A stretch of 64,000 nucleotides of DNA from Kiloniella laminariae (lineage in GTDB: Bacteria; Pseudomonadota; Alphaproteobacteria; Kiloniellales; Kiloniellaceae): positions 62,001 through 126,000 of the forward strand of contig NZ_JAPWGY010000009.1 of NCBI RefSeq assembly GCF_027214005.1. The letters are read 5' to 3'. This document shows, piece after piece, positions 9,214 to 18,222 of the stretch. Within the stretch, counting starts at the first letter, position 1; every line of letters starts with the position of its first letter. The notes under the pieces were generated by a model that ran no database searches, was not told the origin of the DNA, and saw nothing but the letters and a program-made list of their open reading frames with translations. A program made the position numbers and the translations under genes.

Positions 9214-10164
9214 ATGCAATTTACAAGATTATTTTTTGTACTCAGCCTTACAGCCTGTGTGACCCTGCATAATTTTTCTGCCGCAGCAGACGGAATCGTC
9301 TATGCGCGGGCTGCACAAGAAGCCGAAGATAACGGCGACTCCTCTCTTGCAATAAAATATTATAACCAGGCCCTGGCTGAAGGAGATCTCTCCGCAAAGC
9401 TCCAGGCTTACGTCCACAATAATCTGGGTCTATTGCATCTTGAACTGGGGAACAGCGCCGAGGCCGAAGCAGACTTCAGAGAAGCTGTCACACTCCTCCC
9501 CGCTTATGCCGATGCCTATCTCAATCTGACAAATCTCTATGCAGCACAGAATAACTTTGATGAAGCCTTGAATATCCTTAATCAGGCACTTTTACAGACT
9601 CCGGAAAATCCGGACCTGCTCCTGAATCGGGGTTTGATATTCAAGGAAAAGCAGGAAACAGCAGCGGCCTTACAGGACATCTCGCAATCTATATTGATAC
9701 AGCCTTCAATCGGGGAGAGTTTAATTCAGCCAGATAATGTATATCTGGGAAATTATATTGAACCCGCGACAATTGACCATTTTATCACCATTCTTTCGGA
9801 AGAACCCGACAGCCTTGATGCCTATGTAAAACGGGCACATGCGTATCTCTGTACAGGGTTTCTGGATCTGGCACTGACTGACACGGAATATGTCATTGAA
9901 CTGGAGCCACGCTCGTTCAAGGCCTATACAACAAAAGGGATTATCCTATACAGCCAAGGGGCCTATGACAAAGCCATCAGGGCCTTTGACAATGCACAGC
10001 GCCTCGCTCCAAACGACCCGGAGATCTTTTACCTTCGCGGAAAACTTTACAAAGGTCTGGGTGACAACAACAACGCTTCGTTTGATTTTCAGATGGCTTT
10101 CAGCATCAACCGCCAAGACCCGCGTTATAGAAAAGAACTGCAGGATCTCGGCCTGATCAAATAA
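9214..10164 (+). CDS. Exported tetratricopeptide-repeat protein
   Basis: 316 residues. The N-terminus (MQFTRLFFVLSLTAC) has a short hydrophobic core and could be a lipoprotein signal with LTAC as lipobox, Cys at residue 15. The alternative is ordinary cleavage near SAAA (about residue 25). The rest is made of TPR units of about 34 residues: AYVHNNLGLLHLELGNSAEA, DAYLNLTNLYAAQNNFDEA, DLLLNRGLIFKEKQETAA, DAYVKRAHAYLCTGFLDLA, KAYTTKGIILYSQGAYDKA and EIFYLRGKLYKGLGDNNNA. TPRs bind partner proteins, so this is probably an envelope adaptor or assembly factor. The start is supported by AGGGG 9 bases upstream. The real partner is unknown, and the gene has no operon neighbours. Confidence 0.88.
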   Translation: MQFTRLFFVLSLTACVTLHNFSAAADGIVYARAAQEAEDNGDSSLAIKYYNQALAEGDLSAKLQAYVHNNLGLLHLELGNSAEAEADFREAVTLLPAYADAYLNLTNLYAAQNNFDEALNILNQALLQTPENPDLLLNRGLIFKEKQETAAALQDISQSILIQPSIGESLIQPDNVYLGNYIEPATIDHFITILSEEPDSLDAYVKRAHAYLCTGFLDLALTDTEYVIELEPRSFKAYTTKGIILYSQGAYDKAIRAFDNAQRLAPNDPEIFYLRGKLYKGLGDNNNASFDFQMAFSINRQDPRYRKELQDLGLIK

Positions 10165-10206
10165 CGGCCTCAGGCCACTCGGCCCTAAGAATCCCGGTTA
10201 TTTTAC
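10159..10206. terminator. Possible bidirectional terminator
   Basis: AAATAAC (10159-10165) pairs with GTTATTT (10197-10203), enclosing GGCC-rich palindromic bases, between two convergent genes. The stem is short. Confidence 0.35.
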
Positions 10207-10245
10207 TTGGGTCTCTTCTGGGAATTTCTGGCAGCTGTTCAGGAA

Positions 10246-10863
10246 TCACTTTTTATCAAACAGTGCAGTAATGCGCCTTTGCTGGGTGACATTCAGAGTC
10301 GGCCAAATCTTGTCCATATTTTCCTTGGCTTCCTTCGCGCCGGAAAGATAAGCACGCCCGTACCAGATATAGGCAGCTTCCTTGGGATCCATATCCTGCG
10401 TCGTTTTGGGCATCATCCCCTGAACATACATCCAGGCCATCAGTTCCATAGCATCCTTGTCACCGGAATCGGCTTGCCTGGAAATCGCCTCCAGGTCCTG
10501 TTTGTACAAGACACCACTTTTGATATTTTTTGAGGCCCCGATTTTCTTTTCCAAAAGCTTAGCTGCCTCAAGCAACCGCTGGGCTTCGGCTTGCTTGTTT
10601 TGGGTAAGCGTATCCCTGTATTCAGAAAACGAATTCGCAACGTCTACCTGAACAGGCAAATCCGAGCACCAGGCCGGGGGTGTATAGTCCGCTCCGCATT
10701 GATCCCAGTGCTGAAGCCTTGCAGCATCAGCCCAAACCGCTGCCGGGGCTTCGACCTTTGCCTCTGCTTCAGTCGCAAAAGCACTGTTCACCTGATTCAA
10801 CATTAGAATCGAAAGCGACAGCAGGCACAACGTGCCGGAATATGAAAAAGACAACTTCCGCAT
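10246..10863 (-). CDS. Small exported protein, Sel1-like C-terminus, function unknown
   Basis: 205 residues from the ATG at 10863, which gives a clean signal peptide: MRKLSFSYSG, hydrophobic core, cleavage near AFATEAE (about residue 30). An upstream ATG at 10920 would add 19 residues (MNYFCCLHNL) and spoil the signal, so it is not used. The middle carries several Cys (CGADY, CSDLP) and a helical segment EAQRLLEAAKLLEKKIGA. The end, DAMELMAWMYVQGMMPK then DPKEAAYIWYGRAYLSGA, looks like one or two degenerate Sel1/TPR-type repeats. It is convergent with the TPR protein. No function is assigned. Confidence 0.75.
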   Translation of the reverse strand: MRKLSFSYSGTLCLLSLSILMLNQVNSAFATEAEAKVEAPAAVWADAARLQHWDQCGADYTPPAWCSDLPVQVDVANSFSEYRDTLTQNKQAEAQRLLEAAKLLEKKIGASKNIKSGVLYKQDLEAISRQADSGDKDAMELMAWMYVQGMMPKTTQDMDPKEAAYIWYGRAYLSGAKEAKENMDKIWPTLNVTQQRRITALFDKK

Positions 10864-11032
10864 GGTAGCTGATGATATCACGACAAACCTAAGATTATGT
10901 AAACAGCAAAAATAGTTCAAAATCAGTTGAATTACTGACCAGCCAACAGCTTAACACTTCCTCAGCGCCTCTAATAGCCTTACACTTGCCAGTGGGACGG
11001 CTTCACGACAAGCCAAGTGAACGGATTATTGA

Positions 11033-12367
11033 ATGAAGGATGAGCAGAAAGGCACACATGAGCGGGTCAACCAGATCTGGGTTGACGATGCCATTGCGCT
11101 CCACCGTAAATACCTGGATGGCAGAAATGGCGGCACCCGCCTTTTTCTTTCTTTCAAAAATGCCCGGAAATTAAAGTTTTCCGAACAGATCCTGGATACA
11201 GCCGAAATGGTCGGGGCTGAACTCGTAGAAGCCAATTTCCAAAAAACCAGCCTGGCGCGTGTCAACCTTTTTGGTGCCAATCTTGCGAATGCAAACATGA
11301 AAGGCTGCTCTCTGGTCAAAAGTGACCTGCGCGGCGTTTGCCTGGAGAATGCGGATCTCGAGAATGCGTCACTTGCTGCGGCAGATGTAAGAAATGGCTT
11401 TATCCTTATCCGCAAACCTGATGGAACCTACCTGCCGGTCAAGAATGACGAGGCAACCAGTTTCGATGGGATAAACCTTAAAGACGCAGATCTGAGCGAT
11501 GCAAAGCTGGGACGCGTAATCGGTCGAAGAACCAACCTGACCAACGTTAATTTTCGCAACGCTGATCTGACTGATGCTGTCATGTCTAATTCAGATGTAA
11601 GCGGTTCGATCTTTATTGGCGCCAACCTGACCAATGCAGATTTCAGTGGTTGTGTCTTTCATGGCGCCAATTTGAGTGGTGCAATGCTGAACAACACCAA
11701 TCTGGAAGGGGCAGATCTTACTGCCGCCCATTTCAGCAACAATGACCTGGGCTATGCGAACACGACCAATACAAGCCTCCCCCGCAGCCTGGAGACACTC
11801 GACCATACCTTGCGGGAACTGCTTGAAAGTCATCTGCTCTGGATCAATTCGCTTGGGCAAAAGGGCCGACAGGCTGATTTGACCAAATATGATCTGCAAG
11901 CAACTGACTTTGCCGGCATTAACCTGCAGGCCGCAGAACTGTCCTTTAGCAACCTGTCAAACTGTACCTTTCTTGCCAGTCGCCTCAATATGGCCAACCT
12001 GACCCATGCCATGGCCCTGAACAGCGATTTCAGCGACACTGACATGCGGGGCATCAAACTTGAAAATGCCAATCTGACCGGGGCCAGCCTGCGCCATGCC
12101 CGTCTTTCCCCCATGGTCATTCTTGGGACGCAGGGGCAAAAGGTTGCTGCTAATCTGAAAAACGCATGCCTTGATCAGGCAGACCTGGAAAACGCCGACC
12201 TCAGCCATGCGGATCTTTCTGGTGCCCGTCTTCGCCTTGCGAACCTCACCGATACCGATCTCTCTCACACCAGATGCCTGGATGTTGACTTCACCGGAGC
12301 AGATCTGCGCACGGCCAATCTCTCAGGCGCTGACTTGCGCGGATGCAAAGGATTAATTTTACCATAA
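11033..12367 (+). CDS. Pentapeptide-repeat protein
   Basis: 444 residues dominated by the A(D/N)LxX pentapeptide pattern, in at least three blocks: about 60-125 (LVEANFQKTSLARVNLFGANL), 145-250 (LKDADLSDAKL; GANLTNADFSGCVFHGANLS) and 285-440 (ADLENADLSHADLSGARLR). Such repeats fold into a right-handed quadrilateral beta helix. The two non-repeat interruptions, near residues 128-145 and 250-285, are likely loops or caps. Pentapeptide proteins range from gyrase-protecting DNA mimics to unknown membrane-associated proteins. No charge pattern or partner here allows a choice. There is no signal peptide, so it is probably cytosolic. It stands alone in its orientation block. Confidence 0.9.
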   Translation: MKDEQKGTHERVNQIWVDDAIALHRKYLDGRNGGTRLFLSFKNARKLKFSEQILDTAEMVGAELVEANFQKTSLARVNLFGANLANANMKGCSLVKSDLRGVCLENADLENASLAAADVRNGFILIRKPDGTYLPVKNDEATSFDGINLKDADLSDAKLGRVIGRRTNLTNVNFRNADLTDAVMSNSDVSGSIFIGANLTNADFSGCVFHGANLSGAMLNNTNLEGADLTAAHFSNNDLGYANTTNTSLPRSLETLDHTLRELLESHLLWINSLGQKGRQADLTKYDLQATDFAGINLQAAELSFSNLSNCTFLASRLNMANLTHAMALNSDFSDTDMRGIKLENANLTGASLRHARLSPMVILGTQGQKVAANLKNACLDQADLENADLSHADLSGARLRLANLTDTDLSHTRCLDVDFTGADLRTANLSGADLRGCKGLILP

Positions 12368-12452
12368 ACCAATAACAACACTAATTTTGTGTTAATAATT
12401 TATTTTCACACTACATCTTGTAATTTAATCTGCTAGGCCATAGTTTCATCCC

Positions 12453-13097
12453 ATGAAAACGAATGTGAAAACGAATGTTATTGAAACCGGAACAATGAAT
12501 ACAACGGGAACAATAGAGGTCATCGAGAAAACCACCCCTTTCCAGGGGTATTTTCGTATTGACCGCTATCGATTCCGTCACAGCCTGTTTAACGGCGGGT
12601 TATCCGGGGAAATCACCCGCGAAGTTTTTGAACGCGGTCATGCTGCGGCGGTTTTGCCTTTTGATCCCAAAACCGGTGAGATTATTCTGATCGAACAGTT
12701 TCGGGCTGGCGCGCTGGCTGCCTCCATGCCCCCCTGGTTGCTTGAAGTCATTGCCGGGATTATCGAGGAGAACGAAACGCCCGAAAACATGAGCCACCGT
12801 GAGGCTCAGGAAGAAGCTGGCTGTGACCTTGGCAGATTAAAGAAAATCGGAACTTTCCTGATGACGCCCGGCGGCAGTTCAGAGACAATTACCCTGTTCT
12901 GTGGAGAAACACTGCGACAAGAACAGCGCAGTTCCTATGGCCTGGAAGAAGAAGGTGAAGACATTCGCACCCACATGATAAAAGCAGAAGATGCGTTCCA
13001 GCTCATGCGGGAAGGAGCCATTACCAACGCCATCACGGCTATTGCCCTTCAATGGCTCGAACTCAACCAAAAACAGCTCGTCAAAGAATGGCAATAG
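12453..13097 (+). CDS. NUDIX hydrolase, ADP-ribose pyrophosphatase type
   Basis: 214 residues. The Nudix box is complete: G-IIEEN-E-TPENMSH-REAQEEAGCD at about residues 103-127, with the catalytic and metal-binding REAQEE core. Upstream, LIEQFRAGA and PWLLEVIAG are typical of the NudF/ADP-ribose diphosphatase subgroup, as is TPGGSSETITLFCG after the box. The likely reaction is ADP-ribose to AMP plus ribose 5-phosphate, a cytosolic recycling step. The first codons are a short tandem repeat (MKTNVKTNV), and a later ATG at residue 15 (MNTTGT) is a possible alternative start. The cysteine synthase gene follows 111 bases later, without clear coupling. Confidence 0.9.
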   Translation: MKTNVKTNVIETGTMNTTGTIEVIEKTTPFQGYFRIDRYRFRHSLFNGGLSGEITREVFERGHAAAVLPFDPKTGEIILIEQFRAGALAASMPPWLLEVIAGIIEENETPENMSHREAQEEAGCDLGRLKKIGTFLMTPGGSSETITLFCGETLRQEQRSSYGLEEEGEDIRTHMIKAEDAFQLMREGAITNAITAIALQWLELNQKQLVKEWQ

Positions 13098-13208
13098 AGT
13101 TTGACCAGCTGCACAGCAATGGCACATGAAAAAATACCAAGCCATGACAGACGTTAAGACGATAATCGTTTATAACAATTTGAATAAATCAATAACCCAT
13201 ACCAATGG

Positions 13209-14219
13209 ATGACAAAGATGGACATTCGCAACGGTTTTATCGAAAGCATCGGGAACACACCTCTTATACGCCTCAAGCGGGCTTCGGAAGAGACTGGCTG
13301 TGAAATCCTGGGCAAAGCCGAGTTTCTCAACCCCGGCGGATCCGTTAAAGATCGCGCCGCCTGGGCTATCGTCAAGGATGCGGAAGAAAAGGGCATACTC
13401 AAACCAGGCGGTGTCATCGTTGAAGGCACTGCAGGGAATACCGGCATTGGTCTGGCCCTTGTAGCCAGAGCCCGTGGCTATCGCTGCGCGATTGTTATTC
13501 CTGAAACCCAGTCTCAGGAAAAAAAGGACATGTTGCGTCTTTGTGGCGCAGATCTCTACGAGGTCCCGGCTGCCCCCTATAAGGATCCCAACAACTACGT
13601 TCACTACTCGCAGCGCCTGGCGCAAGAGCTGGCTGGCAGCGAACCCAATGGGGTGATTTGGGCCAATCAGTTCGACAATGTGGCGAACCGTCAGGGGCAT
13701 ATCGAAACCACCGCACAGGAAATCTGGAAACAGACAGACGGCAAGATTGATGGTTATGTCAGTGCGGTTGGGACCGGCGGTACACTTGCTGGCGTTTCCA
13801 TGGGTCTGAAAGAGCACAACAAGGATGTGGTGATTGGCCTGGCTGATCCTCATGGCGCAGCCCTGTTCAACTACTACAAACACGGTGAACTCAAATCCGA
13901 AGGCTCCTCTATTACAGAAGGCATCGGACAGGGACGCATTACCGCCAACCTGCAAGGTGCAGTGATTGACGAAGCCTTCCGCATCAGTGACGCCGAAGCC
14001 GTTCCTCTGATTTTCAAACTCTTTGAAGAAGAGGCCCTCTGCCTTGGCGGCTCCAGCGGCATCAACATTGCCGGGGCCATGGCGCTGGCACGTCAAATGG
14101 GACCCGGCCATACGATAGTTACGATGCTCTGTGATCTGGGAACCCGCTATACCAGCAAGCTCTATAATGCAGCCTTCCTGAAGGAACACGGCTTTCCAGT
14201 GCCCAAATGGGTCTCCTGA
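13209..14219 (+). CDS. cysK: Cysteine synthase (O-acetylserine sulfhydrylase)
   Basis: 336-residue PLP enzyme that makes cysteine from O-acetylserine and sulfide in the cytosol. The PLP lysine is in NPGGSVKDRAA (about residues 37-47). The substrate loop EGTAGNTGIG is at about 75-84, the phosphate-binding SAVGTGGTLAG is near 193, and CLGGSSGIN is near 277. The longer inserts (WANQFDNVANRQGHIETTAQ and the SSITEGIGQGRITANL stretch) match the CysK-like branch found in many alphaproteobacteria rather than the E. coli enzyme, so a cystathionine beta-synthase-like side activity cannot be excluded. A second ATG four codons in (MDIRNG) is an alternative start. A terminator follows. Confidence 0.92.
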   Translation: MTKMDIRNGFIESIGNTPLIRLKRASEETGCEILGKAEFLNPGGSVKDRAAWAIVKDAEEKGILKPGGVIVEGTAGNTGIGLALVARARGYRCAIVIPETQSQEKKDMLRLCGADLYEVPAAPYKDPNNYVHYSQRLAQELAGSEPNGVIWANQFDNVANRQGHIETTAQEIWKQTDGKIDGYVSAVGTGGTLAGVSMGLKEHNKDVVIGLADPHGAALFNYYKHGELKSEGSSITEGIGQGRITANLQGAVIDEAFRISDAEAVPLIFKLFEEEALCLGGSSGINIAGAMALARQMGPGHTIVTMLCDLGTRYTSKLYNAAFLKEHGFPVPKWVS

Positions 14220-14247
14220 TCAAAAAAATCATCACCCGACACCGCTT

Positions 14248-14283
14248 AACAAAGGCTGCATCATTGCAGCCTTTGTTGTTTCT
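14248..14283 (+). terminator. Rho-independent terminator after cysK
   Basis: AACAAAGGCTGCA (14248-14260), loop TCAT, TGCAGCCTTTGTT (14265-14277), then GTTTC. The 13-bp stem is perfect. Confidence 0.85.
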
Positions 14284-14442
14284 ACGGTGCTGGAAAGAAT
14301 AAAAACGCACCATTTTTTTGGGGATTAACGCTACACCTTCAGCAGATCGCATGATAACTTTTCCGCTTCTTATGTTGCCAACAGTATCCAACAGCTCTGG
14401 CTCGCGGATGTACTCATATCTTTTTACCTACCCGAGGAATCC

Positions 14443-15153
14443 ATGGAGCTTTTATTTTACAAGGATGCCTATCTGAAATCCTGCCGCGCCACAGTAACCT
14501 ACGCTCAGGAAGGTATTGTCCGCCTGGACAAATCCATTTTTTATCCCACAGGTGGGGGCCAACCTGGTGATCGCGGCTGGATCGAAACGGAAACAGGCGA
14601 TCGTATTGAGATCATCGAAGCCAGAAAAGGCGAAAGCCATGAGGACATCATCCTGATACTGAAGGAGGACGCTCCCCTCCCCGCTGTCGGAACAAATGTA
14701 ATAACAGAGCTGGACTGGGACTATCGTTACGGGCACATGAGAATACACAGCTGCCTGCACCTTCTCTGCGCGTCAGTTGTCGGTGATGTTACCGGTGGAC
14801 AGATCAGTGCCAGCAAAGGCCGACTGGATTTCAACCTGCCTGATACACAGATAGACAAGGAAAGCCTCGAGGCAAGCGTAAACAGACTGATAGAAGAAGA
14901 TCATCCGATCACCCAGGACTGGATCAGTGATCAGGAGCTTGATGCCAATCCTTCTCTGGTACGAACCATGTCTGTTGCCCCACCAAGAGGGTCTGGAAAG
15001 ATTCGTCTGGTCAAGATTGGTGCATCTGTCGATCTTCAGCCCTGTGGTGGAACACATGTGAAAAGTACCGGAGAGATAGGTCTGATCAAGATCGGCAAAA
15101 TTGAAAACAAGGGCAAACAGAACCGCCGCATCAACCTGACTTTTGCGGACTAA
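14443..15153 (+). CDS. AlaX-type alanyl-tRNA editing protein
   Basis: 236 residues homologous to the editing and C-terminal part of alanyl-tRNA synthetase, stand-alone AlaX form. It would hydrolyse Ser or Gly wrongly attached to tRNA-Ala. The N-terminal barrel has FYPTGGGQPGDRGW (about residues 31-44). The zinc site is built from HMRIHSCLH near residues 98-106 and CGGTHVKSTGEIG near 203-215; the usual HxxxH and CxxxH zinc ligands are present. Its stop lies 39 bases before sseA, so the two are probably co-transcribed. Confidence 0.92.
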   Translation: MELLFYKDAYLKSCRATVTYAQEGIVRLDKSIFYPTGGGQPGDRGWIETETGDRIEIIEARKGESHEDIILILKEDAPLPAVGTNVITELDWDYRYGHMRIHSCLHLLCASVVGDVTGGQISASKGRLDFNLPDTQIDKESLEASVNRLIEEDHPITQDWISDQELDANPSLVRTMSVAPPRGSGKIRLVKIGASVDLQPCGGTHVKSTGEIGLIKIGKIENKGKQNRRINLTFAD

Positions 15154-15192
15154 CCTCTCGCCAGCACGAATTAAGAATAAGGAACAACAAAA

Positions 15193-16044
15193 ATGCACGA
15201 CGGCCTGTCGCCCCTGGTTTCAACACAATGGCTACAAGATCACCTCTCTGCCCCGGATGTCAGAGTTGTCGACGCGACCTACTACCTCCCCAACGAGAAC
15301 AAAAATGCCCGGGAACTCTACCAGGCCAGTCATATAGAAAAGGCAGTCTTCTTCGATATTGATGATATCTGCGCAGACGACAGTTCTCTGCCCCATATGC
15401 TGCCTTCAGAAATAAAATTTGCTTCCAGGGTACGAAAGCTTGGGCTGGGTGACGGCAACCGGATTATTGTTTATGACCAGCGGGGGCTCTTCAGTGCAGC
15501 ACGGGTCTGGTGGATGTTCAAACTGTTTGGACACCGGGATGTCGCGGTTCTTGATGGTGGCCTCCCCAAATGGCTCAAGGAATTCCGGCCTGTCGACGAC
15601 AACAGAGTTTACCCGGAAGAACGTCATTTCACCCCCCGATTCAATAACTTCCTTGTCCGTGACAAGGAACAAATCCTGCGCAACCTGACAACAGGACGAG
15701 AGCAGGTTCTAGACGCCCGCGCAGCTGAACGCTTTAGCGGCTCAGTAGCAGAGCCGAGAGTCGGTCTGCGCTCTGGCCATATCCCGGGAAGCCTGAACCT
15801 GCCTTTCACCCGTCTCCATCAGGAAGACGGCAGCCTCAAGGCCGTGAGCGAATTGAAAGAGTTATTTGAAAAGGCCGGTGTGGATTACAGCAAACCCGTC
15901 ATTACCTCTTGCGGATCCGGCGTCACCGCAGCGGTGCTTTCCCTCGGGCTGGAACTTACCGGACACAAAGCGGTCTCCCTCTATGACGGCTCCTGGTCCG
16001 AATGGGGGCTCGAAGGAGAAACACCTGTCGAAACCAGACCGTAA
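15193..16044 (+). CDS. sseA: 3-mercaptopyruvate/thiosulfate sulfurtransferase
   Basis: 283 residues with two rhodanese domains. The inactive N-terminal one spans about 1-140 and the catalytic one about 160-280. The active-site loop is TSCGSGVTA at about residues 236-244. CGSGVTA is the form typical of 3-mercaptopyruvate sulfurtransferases, as opposed to the CRKGVT type of thiosulfate enzymes. It transfers sulfur from mercaptopyruvate to a thiol or cyanide acceptor in the cytosol. A hypothetical role is cysteine-derived sulfur handling, which fits with cysK about 1 kb upstream. The DxRxxxRF stretch (DARAAERFSG) is also present. Confidence 0.93.
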   Translation: MHDGLSPLVSTQWLQDHLSAPDVRVVDATYYLPNENKNARELYQASHIEKAVFFDIDDICADDSSLPHMLPSEIKFASRVRKLGLGDGNRIIVYDQRGLFSAARVWWMFKLFGHRDVAVLDGGLPKWLKEFRPVDDNRVYPEERHFTPRFNNFLVRDKEQILRNLTTGREQVLDARAAERFSGSVAEPRVGLRSGHIPGSLNLPFTRLHQEDGSLKAVSELKELFEKAGVDYSKPVITSCGSGVTAAVLSLGLELTGHKAVSLYDGSWSEWGLEGETPVETRP

Positions 16045-16098
16045 GATTTTTTCTACGTCTCCTTCGATCGTTTTGTCCGTCCGCACTATCGGTTACTT

Positions 16099-17562
16099 AT
16101 GAAACCTGCCTCCCCACAGCAGCCCCAGACATTAAGCGCCCGTTTTATCTCCGGGAGCATCCTTCGGCATGTCATTTCCATGACCGCAGCAACATCAATT
16201 GGCCTGATGTCAATTTTCTTTGTCGAGCTGGCAGACATGTATTTTATTAGCCTTCTGGGGGAGGAAGCTCTTGCCGCTGCTGTTGGTTTTTCCGGGGCCA
16301 TTACCTTCTTTGTTTTTTCCATCAGCATCGGCCTCTCCATTGGTCTGGCGGCCGTGGTGGCCCGTGTAATCGGTGAAGGCCGGAGCGATCAGGCCAGGCG
16401 GACAGTTTTTAACGGGCTTGCTGTTTCTTTTATACTGATGGGCCTTATCGCCCTGCCCGTGTTCTTCTATACCAAAGAACTTCTGATGTTGGTCGGGGCA
16501 GAAGGCCAGGCCCTCGACTACGGCATCAGATACATGCAGATCATTGTGCCATCCCTTCCCGTGATCGCCATTGGTATGTCTATGGGGGCTGTGCTCCGCG
16601 CTATTGGCGAGGCCAAGGCTTCGATGATCTCCACGGTTGCTGCGGGTGTTATAAATGCACTGCTCGACCCTTTTCTGATCTTTACATTGGATATGCATAT
16701 CGAAGGTGCGGCCACCGCCACCTTGATTGCTCGCTTGGTGATGGTCGCAATCGCTGCAGTAAATCTGAGTCGATATATGGGAGCCTCTGTTTTCTGGCCA
16801 CAGGGAGGATTGTATAGTGATATCCTTGCCATTAGCAGAATAGCCATCCCCGCCGCTCTCACCAGTCTGGCAACACCCTTTGCAAACTCCTACGTAACCA
16901 CATCTGTTGCCCACCATGGCTCAGATGCCGTTGCTGGCCTAGCGATCATAAGCCGGATCATACCTTTCGCTTTTGGGGCAGTATTTGCCCTCTCGGCAGC
17001 GATAGGCCCCATCGTCGGGCAAAATATAGGTGCAGGCGCTACAAGTAGGGTGCAGGACTCTCTCAAAAGCTCTCTGTTGGTTATCACAGTTGTGGTTTTT
17101 GCCACCTCGATCCTGATGGCTCTTTCTGCTAGTCAGATTGGCGAACTGTTCAGCCTCACTGGATCAAGCGCTGAACTGGTAACATTTTTCTGTATATTTG
17201 TTTCCTGGAGCTTCATCTTTACTGGCGCTCAGTTCATTGCCAATGCAACCTTCAACAATATAAATTTGGCCACCTGGTCAACCTTTGCCAATTGGGGGAA
17301 AGCAACACTTGGTACGGTTCCCTTCATCTGGTTAGGTGACTATTATGCCGGAGCCAAAGGCATAATTGCCGGTCAGGCCATGGGAGCTGTGATCTTTGGT
17401 ACGATAAGTTTCATTGTGGCCTATCGGGTGGTTAACCGCCCCGTAAAAGAAAGAGGTCCCCAATATTTTGGCGCCATGCTTCCTGCCGTATTATCACAGT
17501 TTGGCTGGCAAAGGTTTCTTGAAGAGCGCTGGCGTGCCGAAGAGAAAAAGCGTGACAAATAA
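16099..17562 (+). CDS. MATE family multidrug/cation antiporter
   Basis: 487 residues with about twelve hydrophobic segments in two halves, the MATE layout. The first half starts ISMTAATSIGLMSIFFVELADMYFISLLGEEALAAAVGF, where the VELADMYFIS region matches the conserved first helix. The second half begins near residue 250 with ISRIAIPAALTSLATPFANS and includes IGPIVGQNIGAG, matching the typical MATE second-half motif. Such proteins export drugs or other organic cations across the inner membrane using H+ or Na+. The C-terminal tail is charged and cytosolic (EERWRAEEKKRDK). The ribosome-binding site is weak. Substrate is unknown. Confidence 0.92.
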   Translation: MKPASPQQPQTLSARFISGSILRHVISMTAATSIGLMSIFFVELADMYFISLLGEEALAAAVGFSGAITFFVFSISIGLSIGLAAVVARVIGEGRSDQARRTVFNGLAVSFILMGLIALPVFFYTKELLMLVGAEGQALDYGIRYMQIIVPSLPVIAIGMSMGAVLRAIGEAKASMISTVAAGVINALLDPFLIFTLDMHIEGAATATLIARLVMVAIAAVNLSRYMGASVFWPQGGLYSDILAISRIAIPAALTSLATPFANSYVTTSVAHHGSDAVAGLAIISRIIPFAFGAVFALSAAIGPIVGQNIGAGATSRVQDSLKSSLLVITVVVFATSILMALSASQIGELFSLTGSSAELVTFFCIFVSWSFIFTGAQFIANATFNNINLATWSTFANWGKATLGTVPFIWLGDYYAGAKGIIAGQAMGAVIFGTISFIVAYRVVNRPVKERGPQYFGAMLPAVLSQFGWQRFLEERWRAEEKKRDK

Positions 17563-17621
17563 TTTTGCCATACCATTTTCATAAACAGTGACAATAGCTG
17601 ATCAGGCAAAGCGAGTTTAAG

Positions 17622-18215
17622 ATGCCCCCCAAAAAAATCACCCCAGGAAGTACAGCTGATGGGTTTCTTGATGTAACAATCACCTATCTTGAAATGCATA
17701 CTCGCCCACAGCAATTGATGCTCAATTCCCCCCACAACAACAAGACATCGCTGCTCAAAGCCTGTAAACCTACCACCTCGTTTTATCGCTATCTCTATAA
17801 TACAGTTGGCTCTCCCTGGCTCTGGTGGGAACGCCGCGTCATGTCAGACGAGGAATTAAAACGCATTATCACCGATGAAGCTGTAGAGATATATGTGCTC
17901 TATTTTGAAGGCGTTCCTGCAGGCTATGCAGAACTTGATCGCAGAAAAGAACCCGTAATTGAACTTGCCTATATGGGGCTCATCCCGGAATTTACCGGCT
18001 GCAAGCTGGGACCCTATCTTTTGTCTGCCGTGATTGATATCGCCTGGAGTTATGCGCCGGAAAAACTGATCGTCAACACCTGTACGTTAGACCATCCCAA
18101 AGCTTTGGGACTTTACCAGCGATGTGGATTCACGCCCGTTGAGCAAAAAACAAAATCAATCTCGGATCCCCGACTGATATCTCTTCCTTCTTTTCAACCG
18201 GGAACTGACGGATAA
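17622..18215 (+). CDS. GNAT family N-acetyltransferase
   Basis: 197 residues with the GNAT core at about 75-170. VPAGYAELDRRKEPVIELAY forms the central strands, MGLIPEFTGCKLGPYLLSAVI is motif A (the Q/RxxGxG/A acetyl-CoA loop appears here as FTGCKLG, so one glycine position is changed), and CTLDHPKALGLYQRCGF is motif B. The likely action is transfer of an acetyl group from acetyl-CoA to an amine; the acceptor is unknown. The first 40 residues are specific to this protein. It ends just before a convergent gene. Confidence 0.85.
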   Translation: MPPKKITPGSTADGFLDVTITYLEMHTRPQQLMLNSPHNNKTSLLKACKPTTSFYRYLYNTVGSPWLWWERRVMSDEELKRIITDEAVEIYVLYFEGVPAGYAELDRRKEPVIELAYMGLIPEFTGCKLGPYLLSAVIDIAWSYAPEKLIVNTCTLDHPKALGLYQRCGFTPVEQKTKSISDPRLISLPSFQPGTDG

Positions 18216-18222
18216 ATCTGTA

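Noticed and set aside
11033-12367. Short repeated DNA words as a CRISPR-like array
   Set aside because: The repeats are in frame, encode A(D/N)LxX pentapeptides, and lack uniform spacers.
13170-14189. A 339-codon open frame on the minus strand over cysK
   Set aside because: It mirrors a well-supported enzyme on the plus strand and its translation resembles no protein family. It arises from the codon bias of cysK.
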